Below are positions 18,093 through 28,279 of a stretch of DNA of 64,000 nt, piece after piece. The stretch spans positions 1,426,001-1,490,000 of the forward strand of contig OY771429.1 of assembly GCA_963674555.1 (NCBI GenBank), written 5' to 3'. The stretch is from JBGMEA01 sp963674555. GTDB taxonomy: Bacteria > Bacillota > Clostridia > Eubacteriales > Anaerofustaceae. Position 1 is the stretch's first letter. Every line of letters starts with the position of its first letter. The notes under the pieces are model-generated. The model did no database searches. It was not told where the DNA came from and saw only the letters and a program-made list of their open reading frames with translations. The position numbers and the translations under genes are program-made.

Positions 18093-21000
18093 CTATACGC
18101 TTACGGACTCTCTTCTGTTTAAGAAGCATATGAATCTCGCATCCGCTTTTTTACCCAAAGATTCATATAATGCTCTGTCGTAAAGTTCAATTTGTTTGGT
18201 GTATTTTTTTACCGAGGCTTTGAATTGTGCCTCATCTTTCGGCATATCCGTTTTATAGTCGATCAATATAAGACGTCCGTCTTCGGTCTCAAACCAGCAA
18301 TCGATCATCCCTTGTACCAAGATGGAATCCTCGCTTTCGATCCATGTTTTATCGATCTCACTTGCAGGCATTTTGATGATAAACGGCGTTTCTTTTTCGA
18401 CACGTCTTGCGTTACGCAGTAATTTGCCGATGGCGCTTCCGAAGAAATCGTATAATACTTTAGGTCGTATATAGCCTTTTTCGTTTTCATCGATCGTACC
18501 GTTTTTGAGCATATCATCGATCTGTCTGGCGATATCTTCTTCTATTGTGACAATCGACAGAGGATCCAATTGCATCATCACATAATGGATCAAAGTACCG
18601 ATCTGTAATTGATCGAGTTGCTGCGTTTCCATCGCAAAACGAGGGATTTCGCGCAGGGGCACGATCTTTTCACCGACCGTTAAGACTTCACTGTCTTTTA
18701 TTTGAGACACACTGAGTTTGGACGGGAGCTCTTTTGCGTGTTTAAAAGGATATTCAAACGAAAGCAGTTTTTCGATCCTATCGTAATCATCGCTTTTTTC
18801 GGTCGGCATCGTAAAGTTTGTTTTTTTCACCTCGTCTTGTACATCCAAATCCTCCACCGAATCGAAGGAACACGTTTTGATCTTCCAATGCTTTGTTTCG
18901 ATCTCGCCGTTACTCATATCGACGTCCGATTCATCCGAGAAGATACCCCTGACCAACCAACCCAAATAGTGATTGTTCTTTGTGATCGAATAGATAGACA
19001 AAGACGTATCCGCAAAGAGTTTTTCGATCGCGCTCGGTTTGAGAGAACCGATGCAGAACAAGCGTTGCTTCGCTCGCGTAGCACCGACGTACAGAATGCG
19101 CATTTCTTCCGCGGCGTTTTCATCTCGGATATTTTGTTTGGCTGCTGTTTTTAAAAGCGTGTCGCATTTGTAGGATCTTTGCATGTCGTAATACGTCGGA
19201 CATATGCCTAGGTCTTTATGCAGGATCATATCGCTTCTGCTGTCCGAAGTATTAAAAGCGTTGGCGCATCCGACGAACAGTACAATGTTGAATTCCAACC
19301 CCTTGCTTTTGTGCACCGTAAGCAATCGCACTTTTTCTTCGGCGACGGACGGTGCGCTGATCTTATAGGTAAAACCTTGCGCTTTACATTTTTCGATATA
19401 CAAGATAAAGTGATAAAGCCCTCTGAACGACGCGTGTTCGTAGTCGGACGCAAGTTTCAGCAGATACTTTAAATTCTCGCTTCGTCGTTCGCCTTTGGGC
19501 AGCGAGCGCATATACGACAAGATCAAAGAATCGTTATAAAGTTTTCGCAGCAGTTGTTCAATGGCTACGTGCTTACTCAGTTCACGGTATTCAGTGAATT
19601 TCGCGAGCATATAGTTTATCTTTTCGCGTAAGTTATCATCTTCTCCGTTATCAGCGTAGGCGTGTAAAGCTTCGTGATAATAGAGCATATCTTTATTGGC
19701 TAAGCGTACAGCGAGCAGTTCATCCGCCGTAAAATTAAAGAGGAAACTGCGCATAACGGATAATAACGGTAAATCATTCATTTCGTTGTCGATCACCCGC
19801 AATAAATTGACGATGAGATCGATCTCCGTTTCATCGTAGTAATTATCGTTTGAATCGCTTTCCGCTTCGATGCCCACTTCTTTTAGCGCTTGTATAAAAT
19901 GGTCCGCGTTGTAGCCCATGCTTCGTCCGACCACGGCAATGTCCGACGGACGTACGGGGCGCATCCTATCCAACGTTTCATCGTAGATCTCTTCACGCAA
20001 AAGCTGTTTGATGAGTGAAGCCGTGTATGCGGCTTCCGTTTCCTGCTTTTTCATCCCTGTGATCTCTTGCATGCTGTCATCGGCATCGTAACTGCTTTGT
20101 GCGTCGGGTAGCTCAACGATGTGGATCTCGGGTTTTTCGTTTACGTAAGATTCTTTTGCGGGGGTAAGGACTTCGTTCGGGTAATAATCCACGCCGCCTG
20201 TTTCTTCAAACATGATCTTTTCAAAGACCGCGTTTAGTCCGTCCAAGATGGCGGATGCGGATCTGAAGTTTTTATTCAGAAAGATAAGCTTCGCTTTCAT
20301 TCCGTCGGTTTGTTGGTAGGTGCGGTAGCGACGCATGAAGATATCGGGTTCGGCTTCGCGGAAGCGATAAATACTTTGTTTGATGTCACCGACCGCAAAC
20401 AGATTATCCGCCCGTTTGATACGATCGATGATCGCTTCCTGTATCGCATTGGTATCTTGATATTCATCGACAAACACATAAGCGCTGTCTTGTCGTATTT
20501 CTTCCGCGACGGCATCATCCTTGAGAATCTTTAGACAATATTGTTCCAGATCGTTATAATCCATCGCTGTTTTTTCTTGTTTTAATTCGGTGTAAATATC
20601 CGAAAAAGCGCGTACGGTTTTCGCGAGTTCCAGCATCATCGGATACAGCGCGTTGATCTGGGAAAGATAGGTTTCATAGCTAAATCCAAACATATCCTGC
20701 AGATCTTTCAGCATATCTTTAATGAGTTGTCGCTCTTGCTTGATCGCTTCGCTCTTTGCACATTCCGTACGTATATCGTAACGCGGCCAACTTAAATTCC
20801 CGATGGTATCGAGCAGTCCTTTAAATCCGTCTGCGTTTTTCAAAGCTTGGAACTGTTCCGCTATATCGTTGAAATACGCCGTGCGTTTGCCGTCTTCATC
20901 GTAGCGATCGCATAATATCAAAATATTCTTTAATCGTTCGTCCGCTTCGGCTAACGTCTTATCGACATAGGTCTTTAAATATGCGACAGCGGGATGATCT

Positions 21001-21608
21001 TCAAAATCCTGCGCACAATCGAAACGCATGCAAGCGTTATCGAGCCATTCCCACGGATCGGGACGGTTCATGATGAATCGGTACAGATCGTATACGATCT
21101 CTTTGATCGGCGTGTCGCCATTTCCCGGGGAATACATATCCACGAGCGCGATAAATTCATTATCGTCTTCTTCGTACTTGGTCTCGAAAAGCATCTCAAG
21201 CGCTTCCTGTTGCAGGATGAGTCCTTCCGCTTCTCCCAAGATCGTAGAGGACGGATCGATATCGATCACATAATAGTATTTTTTGATAACAGAAAGACAA
21301 AATGCGTGGATCGTGCTGATATGCGCATTTTCCAAAAGTTCAATTTGTTTATAGATGTTCGCTTTGTTTTGGGAAGTGCGCAATTCTTTTTGTAAGGATT
21401 TCCGTATACGCCTTTTCATTTCTGAAGCGGCTGCTTTGGTGAATGTCATGACGATGAATTTATCGGCATCCACACCGTCATCGACGATTAGATTAATGAT
21501 CCGCTGCGTCAGTACGGCGGTCTTACCGGAGCCTGCGCCGGCAGAGATCAGAAGGTCTTTATTGCGCGCGTCTATTGCTTCTTTCTGCGCTTGTGTCCAC
21601 TCCGTCAT
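18093..21608 (-). CDS. addA: AddA helicase-nuclease subunit
   Basis: A 1171-residue UvrD-like helicase with a C-terminal RecB-family nuclease domain. It is the counterpart of RecB in Bacillota and processes double-strand ends for recombination. Walker A reads ISAGAGSGKT (about 21-30) and Walker B VDEYQDTN (about 381). Helicase motifs ATRAKQRLF and LLTVHKSKGLEF are present. The nuclease motif is LILIDYKTD (about 1118). The start overlaps the addB stop by four bases (ATGA), which indicates translational coupling and a 1:1 complex. Confidence 0.96.
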   Translation of the reverse strand: MTEWTQAQKEAIDARNKDLLISAGAGSGKTAVLTQRIINLIVDDGVDADKFIVMTFTKAAASEMKRRIRKSLQKELRTSQNKANIYKQIELLENAHISTIHAFCLSVIKKYYYVIDIDPSSTILGEAEGLILQQEALEMLFETKYEEDDNEFIALVDMYSPGNGDTPIKEIVYDLYRFIMNRPDPWEWLDNACMRFDCAQDFEDHPAVAYLKTYVDKTLAEADERLKNILILCDRYDEDGKRTAYFNDIAEQFQALKNADGFKGLLDTIGNLSWPRYDIRTECAKSEAIKQERQLIKDMLKDLQDMFGFSYETYLSQINALYPMMLELAKTVRAFSDIYTELKQEKTAMDYNDLEQYCLKILKDDAVAEEIRQDSAYVFVDEYQDTNAIQEAIIDRIKRADNLFAVGDIKQSIYRFREAEPDIFMRRYRTYQQTDGMKAKLIFLNKNFRSASAILDGLNAVFEKIMFEETGGVDYYPNEVLTPAKESYVNEKPEIHIVELPDAQSSYDADDSMQEITGMKKQETEAAYTASLIKQLLREEIYDETLDRMRPVRPSDIAVVGRSMGYNADHFIQALKEVGIEAESDSNDNYYDETEIDLIVNLLRVIDNEMNDLPLLSVMRSFLFNFTADELLAVRLANKDMLYYHEALHAYADNGEDDNLREKINYMLAKFTEYRELSKHVAIEQLLRKLYNDSLILSYMRSLPKGERRSENLKYLLKLASDYEHASFRGLYHFILYIEKCKAQGFTYKISAPSVAEEKVRLLTVHKSKGLEFNIVLFVGCANAFNTSDSRSDMILHKDLGICPTYYDMQRSYKCDTLLKTAAKQNIRDENAAEEMRILYVGATRAKQRLFCIGSLKPSAIEKLFADTSLSIYSITKNNHYLGWLVRGIFSDESDVDMSNGEIETKHWKIKTCSFDSVEDLDVQDEVKKTNFTMPTEKSDDYDRIEKLLSFEYPFKHAKELPSKLSVSQIKDSEVLTVGEKIVPLREIPRFAMETQQLDQLQIGTLIHYVMMQLDPLSIVTIEEDIARQIDDMLKNGTIDENEKGYIRPKVLYDFFGSAIGKLLRNARRVEKETPFIIKMPASEIDKTWIESEDSILVQGMIDCWFETEDGRLILIDYKTDMPKDEAQFKASVKKYTKQIELYDRALYESLGKKADARFICFLNRRESVSV

Positions 21609-24600
21609 TCCGATCCCTCCTGTCCCGCGGTATAGTCGCTTTTTAATTGCTCGTAGATCTCATCCGCTTTGCGTTTTCTTACGGATCGGTAACAATTGCT
21701 CCCAAACTCTTCAGAGAATTTGCATAGGGATTTAAAATCGCACCAAGTACAGGGTATCTCTTTACCATCGTAATAATACGGTGTGATCGAGATATCCGCG
21801 TCCAGTATCCTTTTTGAAAGATCTTTGATGTGCGTATTCGTTTTATCAAGCAGCGCGTGAAACGTCTGCGCGTCGATAAGTGAATCGTTCTTCCGCAGGC
21901 TGCCGTTTTTATTGATCGTGACATTGCCGATAAAGGAACTGTCGTCCGCTTCATTGTCCATAGCGCGTATGATAGATAGATCGTTCAGCGTAATGCCTTT
22001 GAGCGCAAAGTGTTTTTGGATCATAGATTTTATTGTTGCGTCATCCGTTTCTTTATCGATCTTGATCATCGGCGGACGGATCTTAAAGTAAAATACACCC
22101 GCCGCGTCCGTGCTATCTTCCGTATCCGTACAAGCTTGCATATACACAGGCAGTTGTAAACTGAGCCCGTAATAGGCTTTTGTTAAATCAAAATCTCTGC
22201 TGCCTGTTTTATAGTCGATGATCTTCACGTATTTCTTTCCGTTGGATTCATAGGTGTCGATTCGGTCTATGATCCCTTGTACGTAAACATCTCCGTAGCC
22301 TTCGATCGATACACAGATAGGTTGAAGACTTCCGTCAAATCGGAATCTTGCTTCCGTTTCGCTGAGTAAGAAATCCGAACGTTTAAGTTGTCTTGTGATC
22401 TCACGAACCGCGGATGAAGCCGCGCGCAAAAGTTTTGCCGTTAAATAACGGCTTTGTACGATCTGTGAAAATAGACCCGAAGCATGTTCGCTCAAGACTT
22501 CTTGTGTGATCGCGTTTGTGATCTTATCGGTCTCGGAGTCCGTGAGCGTGTCGATCTCAATCTCCTTTTGAAGGATCATTTGAGAATAGCGTTCCACGAC
22601 AGCGTGTAAGACCGTTCCGATATCCGTATTGTATACTGCGTGTTCTCTGCGGGGTTCGGGGCGCAATAAATATTGCGCGAAAAAGCTAAACGGGCAAGCC
22701 GCGTATTTTTCCAGTCTCGAAATGGATAAACTTAAAGGAACTTTAACCGCATCCCGATAGGTTTCCATGTCCCTGATATTTTCTTCATTGGTAAAGGAAA
22801 GACCTTCTTCGAGCATTCTTAATTTAAAAGGATCATGAGTTTTATAAAACAAGTAAATATCGTCATATAAACGATCCGATATCGGATCGTGATCTTCCGC
22901 GTATTTACGGTCGGACAGGTTTGCCGTCAAGCGCAAAAGCGCGATGCCGTTATCTGTTATACGCTTTTCTTCGTCCTCGAGCGATCGTATCGTATCCGTT
23001 TGAACGGAAAGATTCGGGAACAATGCGCTAATGCGATCGAACAGGAAAGAGGGCTCATATTCATCACCCGCCCGGTCATATATAAAGCGCGATAAATACA
23101 GATATACGGAAGGTTTAGTCAGCAATGTATAGATCAAAAACAGTTCTTTTTTTCGATTGTATCCCGCTGTTTGTACCAATTCGATGCCTTTACTTTGAAT
23201 GCGCAGTTTTTCATCTTCCGACAAAATGCCAGCGTCTCGTGATTCGGAAGGGAACATGCCTTCATTCGCGCCGAGCATGAATAAAGCTTTTACATTTCCC
23301 GCGCGGGAGCGTTTGATATCCCCGATATTGATTCGATCCGGCGTTGCGGGGATGATACCGATATTTGATGAAATAAAAGCGTAGGTAAGCATTTGATGAA
23401 ACTGTTTCGGCTCGATAGAATCGTCTTCGCCGAAGAAATCATAGGTTTGTTCTATCACAGTGAGTATTTTATTATAGATCTGCGCGTAGGCATTCGACAG
23501 TTCATAGTCCTCGTTCTCTGCAAATTCAGCCACATAACGATCAATACGTTCGCGAAAACCCCATTTTTCCAAGAAAAGATACAAATTCGCGCAGAACTCT
23601 TTGGTGTTTGCATAAGGGTGGATGATACGTTTCATTTCAAGTATCGGAGCCATCAAGCGAGCGCGGATCTCATTTATATTTGCAAGGTCGTAACTTTCTT
23701 CGTAATTGTTTCTTGTGAAATCTTTTTGCCACATCGTACCTTTGATACCGAACTCCGATGCGTAATTCTCGATAAGCATGATCTCTTCATCCGTGATATC
23801 GGAAAAACCCGTTTTGGCGAACGCGATGATCTCTGAGCCTGAAATATTACGATCTAGCATAGAGATCAAAAAGAGGAACGCTTTTACGGGCGATGAGAAA
23901 ATGATGGGCTTACGTTGGTCAATAAAATAGGGGATATCGTGTCGGTCAAAAACATCTTCGATCACAGGCGCGTACATATCCAGATCCGATACGATCACAG
24001 CAATATCATAATAGCGATAGCTTTCTTCCCGTATCAGTCGATCGATCTCAACGGCAACGCGTTCCGTTTCGGAATCGATCGTATCCGCTTTATGCAGGCG
24101 AACAGAGTTATCACTGCCCGCGTAGAATACATCATCTAAGTCCATCAAGCTTTTTTCAAGAAAGACCAGGTCATCCGGCGAAGAATGCTTACCGGTCAGG
24201 ATGATACGTTCAAACGGTTGTCCCGCGTTTTCCGCTGTTTGTTTTAATTTGCGGAAGGTATCCGATGTTACGAAAAACAAGTCGTCATTGTCATACGTCA
24301 AGGTGAAATAACACGACGCCGCATTCTCCATCAATGCTTCCAAAAGCGGATAAGCCGCATTGTCGAATGAATGAAAATCGTCAAAGAAAAAATGACTGCT
24401 TTTGAGCGCGTCGTTGTTTTTAACGTACTGCGCGCACGCAATCAAATAATCTTGTTGGTCTATGTAATCCCGCGATAAAATATCATTGTATCGCGTATAG
24501 ATCTTGTGGATATCAGTCAGTTTTTCTTGTAATGTGCCGTCCTTTTCCGTCTCGCACAAATGCAGGATATCTTCGGTCTGCACAGTGTTTTTCTTGAGTT

Positions 24601-24970
24601 CGTCGATGAATTCCATCATCTGGTCCAAGAAACCCACTTTTTCGCTTACGCCGCGAAATATCTTTAAATCCGGCATGGTCTCATCGATCACATGTTTTAA
24701 GATAAGGCCTTTGCCTTCCTGTGTTAAGATCGTTTTGCTCTTTAGCGGTGTGCTTTCCGCGACTCTGTAGGCGAAACGCTGAAGGCTCATGACTTGTACG
24801 TTCATGAGTCCGTTTACGGAAAGGCGTTCAAAGAGCATGCGTTCGTTTTCGTAAGTGGATTGTTCGGGAACGATCAGGAAAGCCTGTTCATCCTTGGGTA
24901 TTTGCTTGATCAGCTCCATGATGTTAGTTGTTTTGCCGCCGCCTTGGCGCGCGCATATAACGTTGATCAT
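21605..24970 (-). CDS. addB: AddB nuclease subunit
   Basis: A 1121-residue partner of AddA. It has an N-terminal Walker A-like CARQGGGKTT (about 7-15), an inactive-type helicase body, and a C-terminal nuclease domain with KIIDYKTGSR (about 920). Iron-sulfur staple cysteines bracket the nuclease domain: one in YAACPFSFF (about 758) and three in CTWCDFKSLC (about 1075). These match the Fe-S cluster known for AddB. murI lies 40 bases upstream on the same strand. Confidence 0.95.
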   Translation of the reverse strand: MINVICARQGGGKTTNIMELIKQIPKDEQAFLIVPEQSTYENERMLFERLSVNGLMNVQVMSLQRFAYRVAESTPLKSKTILTQEGKGLILKHVIDETMPDLKIFRGVSEKVGFLDQMMEFIDELKKNTVQTEDILHLCETEKDGTLQEKLTDIHKIYTRYNDILSRDYIDQQDYLIACAQYVKNNDALKSSHFFFDDFHSFDNAAYPLLEALMENAASCYFTLTYDNDDLFFVTSDTFRKLKQTAENAGQPFERIILTGKHSSPDDLVFLEKSLMDLDDVFYAGSDNSVRLHKADTIDSETERVAVEIDRLIREESYRYYDIAVIVSDLDMYAPVIEDVFDRHDIPYFIDQRKPIIFSSPVKAFLFLISMLDRNISGSEIIAFAKTGFSDITDEEIMLIENYASEFGIKGTMWQKDFTRNNYEESYDLANINEIRARLMAPILEMKRIIHPYANTKEFCANLYLFLEKWGFRERIDRYVAEFAENEDYELSNAYAQIYNKILTVIEQTYDFFGEDDSIEPKQFHQMLTYAFISSNIGIIPATPDRINIGDIKRSRAGNVKALFMLGANEGMFPSESRDAGILSEDEKLRIQSKGIELVQTAGYNRKKELFLIYTLLTKPSVYLYLSRFIYDRAGDEYEPSFLFDRISALFPNLSVQTDTIRSLEDEEKRITDNGIALLRLTANLSDRKYAEDHDPISDRLYDDIYLFYKTHDPFKLRMLEEGLSFTNEENIRDMETYRDAVKVPLSLSISRLEKYAACPFSFFAQYLLRPEPRREHAVYNTDIGTVLHAVVERYSQMILQKEIEIDTLTDSETDKITNAITQEVLSEHASGLFSQIVQSRYLTAKLLRAASSAVREITRQLKRSDFLLSETEARFRFDGSLQPICVSIEGYGDVYVQGIIDRIDTYESNGKKYVKIIDYKTGSRDFDLTKAYYGLSLQLPVYMQACTDTEDSTDAAGVFYFKIRPPMIKIDKETDDATIKSMIQKHFALKGITLNDLSIIRAMDNEADDSSFIGNVTINKNGSLRKNDSLIDAQTFHALLDKTNTHIKDLSKRILDADISITPYYYDGKEIPCTWCDFKSLCKFSEEFGSNCYRSVRKRKADEIYEQLKSDYTAGQEGSE

Positions 24971-25009
24971 ACTTTCCTCGCCGTCCGGTATTCATTATAA
25001 TACTATTTT

Positions 25010-25813
25010 TTATCGATCCTCTTCAAGTAGCGGGACTTTCATTAGCGTATCGATCTCCAATTTCAATCGTTTGATCGCCGCCGCGTATTCATAAGTTTCG
25101 GCTGTGGTGTACAGCGTGATATCTTTTTCGTTATTTTCAGCGCGCATATCATTTGCTTCCAAATAGTCTCTTAAGATACGCACTTGTTCTTCAGCAGGGT
25201 CAAGCAGCATAAGCTGGGGATAGATGGCATTGATCTCTTCTTTAATGATCGGGAAATGACTGCATCCCAATAAAAGATGCGCGACCGAATCATTGTTTTG
25301 TACGATCGGGTCTAAGCATTCTCTTATCTTTGCATCCAACAACTTAGGTTCTTCCAATTGGCTGTCTATGATCTTCGGCAAAGATGCACTGGAATTTGCA
25401 ACGACATGTATACTCGGATCATAGGCCGCAATGGTCTTTTCGTAAATACCGCTGTTGATCGTGGAACACGTTGCGATAACACCGACTGTGCCTTTGTTGT
25501 CCGTTTGCGTTACGGCGCGGGCACCCGCGTCAACGATGCTGAAAAGCGGTACAGTACTTTCCAAACGATCATACAGTGATGAGATCGTATTGCATGCAAG
25601 CAGTATCGCTTTTACGCCGATCTCTTCAAGATAAGCGATCATATGATTCGCAAGAAAGACGATCTCTTCGTCTTCTCGGTTGCCGTAGGGCATGCGTTTC
25701 GAATCGCCGAAATAGATCACGGATTCGTCGGGCAGTGCGTTTTTCATTTGAACGACAGCGGTCAATCCGCCGACGCCGGAATCCAATATCCCAATGGGTA
25801 AATTTCTGTCCAT
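25010..25813 (-). CDS. murI: Glutamate racemase
   Basis: A 267-residue cofactor-independent racemase that makes D-glutamate for peptidoglycan. It opens with the typical GILDSGVGGLT, followed by FGDSKRMPYG. The two catalytic cysteines lie in LLACNT (about 74) and LLGCSHFP (about 183; usually LGCTHYP). AGGAG precedes the ATG. It sits between the DUF1836 gene and addB in one apparent minus-strand operon. Confidence 0.95.
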   Translation of the reverse strand: MDRNLPIGILDSGVGGLTAVVQMKNALPDESVIYFGDSKRMPYGNREDEEIVFLANHMIAYLEEIGVKAILLACNTISSLYDRLESTVPLFSIVDAGARAVTQTDNKGTVGVIATCSTINSGIYEKTIAAYDPSIHVVANSSASLPKIIDSQLEEPKLLDAKIRECLDPIVQNNDSVAHLLLGCSHFPIIKEEINAIYPQLMLLDPAEEQVRILRDYLEANDMRAENNEKDITLYTTAETYEYAAAIKRLKLEIDTLMKVPLLEEDR

Positions 25814-25896
25814 AGTGCTCCTTTATGCCTACAATTATATCATATCTTCGGATATCTGAGAGCATGCTTATAAGCATAATTATCGGTTCGTCGCGA

Positions 25897-26460
25897 TTAT
25901 TTTTTGGTTTTGGTTTTGGTCTCTTCGTTTAGCGCGTGTAATATCTTTTTTGCGTAGATCGATAAGATGTTAGCCTCAACGATCATATCCATGCTGAGTT
26001 TGAGCAGAGCTTCTTTTCCGTCTTGTTCGTCGAGTTCTTTCAGTGCTTTTTCAAGCATATCTGCGTGATCGCGCACTTGTGTTTTTTGCATTTCGGCAAA
26101 GTCATCATAGCGCGTGAAGATCGCTTGTGTATCGTCTTTATCGATCAACGCTTTTGCGTCATTGATCGGGATGATCTGCTTAAATACACTTAACATCAAC
26201 ACGCTGCTCAGATGTTCTTTATTGTATTTTTTATTCACAGGCCGCGGAAGAACTTCGTTCTTCGTATAGTTATTGATCATGGACGGCGTTATCGTTTTCT
26301 CCCCTTCAACGGCGATATCTTCGAGTTGTTGGGTAATAAATGTGATGACTTGATCCATATACAAAGCAAGATCCGGCATTCGGTCGATATCGATCATATC
26401 AAACGTTTTGAGCGGTTCATTCCAACCTAACAAGTCTTCTTTTATTTCGTGCATATCCAT
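25897..26460 (-). CDS. DUF1836 family protein
   Basis: A 187-residue soluble protein of the DUF1836 family common in Bacillota. The diagnostic MerR-like segment ITPSMINNYTKNEVLPRPVNKKYNKEHL (about 58-85) looks like a winged-helix DNA-binding head, followed by an alpha-helical domain. The function is unknown, but a regulatory role is plausible. It is the first gene of the unit leading into murI-addB-addA and lies directly behind a good promoter. Confidence 0.85.
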   Translation of the reverse strand: MDMHEIKEDLLGWNEPLKTFDMIDIDRMPDLALYMDQVITFITQQLEDIAVEGEKTITPSMINNYTKNEVLPRPVNKKYNKEHLSSVLMLSVFKQIIPINDAKALIDKDDTQAIFTRYDDFAEMQKTQVRDHADMLEKALKELDEQDGKEALLKLSMDMIVEANILSIYAKKILHALNEETKTKTKK

Positions 26461-26495
26461 ACAGACAGCCTCCCAGTAATCTTTATGATAATGCT

Positions 26496-26524
26496 ATTAT
26501 AGCATACAGAAACACTCACCTCAA
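26496..26524 (-). promoter_or_regulatory. Promoter of the DUF1836-murI-addBA unit
   Basis: Minus-strand TTGAGG (26524-26519), 17 bases, TATAAT (26501-26496). It lies back to back with the plus-strand promoter at 26539. Confidence 0.7.
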
Positions 26525-26538
26525 GCTCATTAAAACTG

Positions 26539-26567
26539 TTGACAAATATATTAACATCATATAATAT
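26539..26567 (+). promoter_or_regulatory. Promoter of the SGNH hydrolase gene
   Basis: A perfect TTGACA (26539-26544) and TAATAT at 26562-26567 with a 17-base spacer. Confidence 0.7.
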
Positions 26568-26614
26568 GGTTATGAAAACTATATAATGTAGTATTAAATG
26601 TTATGAGGTGTTTT

Positions 26615-27307
26615 ATGGCGAAAATACAAGTATGGGGAGATTCTATCCTCAAAGGGATCATTTATGATGAAAATGCGGGAAAATATGTTATACTAAAGCA
26701 TAACGCGATCAGCGAAGTGTTTGAAAAAACGAAGGTCAAGATCGAGAATTACAGTAAATTCGGACAAACGATTTTGCGAGCCGAACCCAGATTGCAAAAA
26801 CACTTGCAAGACGATGAGTTGCCTGATATGATCATTTTAGAATTGGGCGGGAATGATTGCGATTTGAACTGGAAAGAAGTGGGGGATGCACCTGATGAAA
26901 CCCATCAGGCAAAAACGCCGCTTTCTGTTTATAAAGCTAAGCTTACCGAGCTTATTCAGACGATCAAAGACAAGGGGATCAATCCCGTTATCGCGTCTTT
27001 ACCGCCTTTGGATTATCAACGTTACTTCAAATGGGTCACGCGTTCGAGCGATGTATCCGAAGAAGGCGTACTGCAATATTTAAAAACACCTTACGCAATA
27101 TATACATGGCATGAAGGTTATGACCGATGTGCCAAAGAAGTCGCAAAAGATCACGATGTGCCTGTGATCGATGTGCGCGAAAGATTTCTTAACAATGACG
27201 ACTATTCCGGCTTGATGTGCGAAGACGGGATCCATCCGAATCGTGAAGGACAACGCCTGATCGGCGATGTGCTGACAACTTTTATCACACAACGGTTATT
27301 ATCATAG
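26615..27307 (+). CDS. SGNH/GDSL-type hydrolase
   Basis: A 230-residue intracellular esterase-type protein of the SGNH superfamily. The catalytic blocks are visible: VWGDSILKG (Ser), ELGGNDCDL (Gly/Asn oxyanion residues) and EDGIHPNREG (Asp and His). There is no signal peptide. The ATG at 26615 is used because GAGGTG precedes it by 4-5 bases; the ATG at 26603 would overlap this site. The degV-type gene follows 43 bases downstream on the same strand. Substrate unknown. Confidence 0.85.
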   Translation: MAKIQVWGDSILKGIIYDENAGKYVILKHNAISEVFEKTKVKIENYSKFGQTILRAEPRLQKHLQDDELPDMIILELGGNDCDLNWKEVGDAPDETHQAKTPLSVYKAKLTELIQTIKDKGINPVIASLPPLDYQRYFKWVTRSSDVSEEGVLQYLKTPYAIYTWHEGYDRCAKEVAKDHDVPVIDVRERFLNNDDYSGLMCEDGIHPNREGQRLIGDVLTTFITQRLLS

Positions 27308-27350
27308 GGAGACTATGATCGTAATATAGAAAAATGAAACGGAGTTGAGT

Positions 27351-28217
27351 ATGAAGGAGTTTATTATTACAACGGACATCAATGGGGATGTACCGAAAGA
27401 GATGCTTGAAAAATACGGTATCAGAACCATGGAGCTTCATTATACGTTGGATGGGGAAGAGTATTCGGGGACGGACCCCAGTATAACACCCGCGGAATTT
27501 TATGACAAAATGCGAAACGGATCGATGCCGCAGACGATGCAAGTAAATCCCGCACAGGCGAGAGAAACATTTGAACAAGCGATCAAAGAAGGTTACGATA
27601 TCCTGCACATAGGATTCGCAACAGCGTTAAGCGGAAGCACAGGCAGCGCGATGATCGCGGCGCAAGAATTACAGGAAGAATATCCCGATGCAAAGATCAT
27701 CGTGATAGATTCCGCATCGGCATCATTGGGGCAGGCACTTTTGATCCATAAAGCAGCCATGATGAAAGAAGAAGGTAAATCGATCGATGAAGTAGCTGCT
27801 TGGGTGGAAGAAAACAAAACGCATGTTTGTCACTTCTTTACAGTAGATGACTTAAATCATTTAGCGCGCGGAGGAAGATTAAAAAAATCACAAGCGGTGC
27901 TCGGTACGATGATGAACGTAAAACCGATCTTGTACTTAGATGACAGCGGAAGTCTTTTACCGCTCAGCAAAACACGTGGACGTAAACAATCGCTGAATGC
28001 TTTGGTACAGAACATGAAAGAACATGTCGGTGATTATCAAAATGATATTATTTATATTTCGCACGGGGATTGCTTAGACGATGTTGAATTTGTTAAAGCA
28101 GCAGTCGAAAAAGAATTCGGGCCAAAAGAATTCGTGGTCAACTATATCGGACCTACGATCGGCGCGCATTCCGGACCTGCAACGCTGGCATTGTTTTTCT
28201 TAGGCGAAAAACGATAG
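27351..28217 (+). CDS. DegV family fatty-acid-binding protein
   Basis: A 288-residue protein of the DegV/FakB family. Members bind fatty acids and in characterised species present them to the kinase FakA; no fakA is in the window. Conserved segments are ITTDINGDVP, the Thr-rich acyl-binding loop MPQTMQVNPAQ, GFATALSGSTGSA, DSASASLGQ, FFTVDDLNHLARGGR and GPTIGAHSGPATLA. The ATG at 27351 follows GGAG; the TTG at 27345 is less likely. Confidence 0.92.
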   Translation: MKEFIITTDINGDVPKEMLEKYGIRTMELHYTLDGEEYSGTDPSITPAEFYDKMRNGSMPQTMQVNPAQARETFEQAIKEGYDILHIGFATALSGSTGSAMIAAQELQEEYPDAKIIVIDSASASLGQALLIHKAAMMKEEGKSIDEVAAWVEENKTHVCHFFTVDDLNHLARGGRLKKSQAVLGTMMNVKPILYLDDSGSLLPLSKTRGRKQSLNALVQNMKEHVGDYQNDIIYISHGDCLDDVEFVKAAVEKEFGPKEFVVNYIGPTIGAHSGPATLALFFLGEKR

Positions 28218-28244
28218 CACTATTTACGAATTGAAAATCAAATA

Positions 28245-28276
28245 TAAAAAAAAGCGGATGATCCGCTTTTTTTTGT
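28245..28276. terminator. Bidirectional terminator
   Basis: The perfect palindrome AAAAAAGCGGAT / ATCCGCTTTTTT lies between the convergent DegV and GrpB genes. Confidence 0.8.
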
Positions 28277-28279
28277 GTT

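Noticed and set aside
23393..23836. Plus-strand open frames of 100-160 codons inside addB, addA, valS and other minus-strand genes
   Set aside because: They are antisense shadows of strongly supported genes, without ribosome sites or family features.
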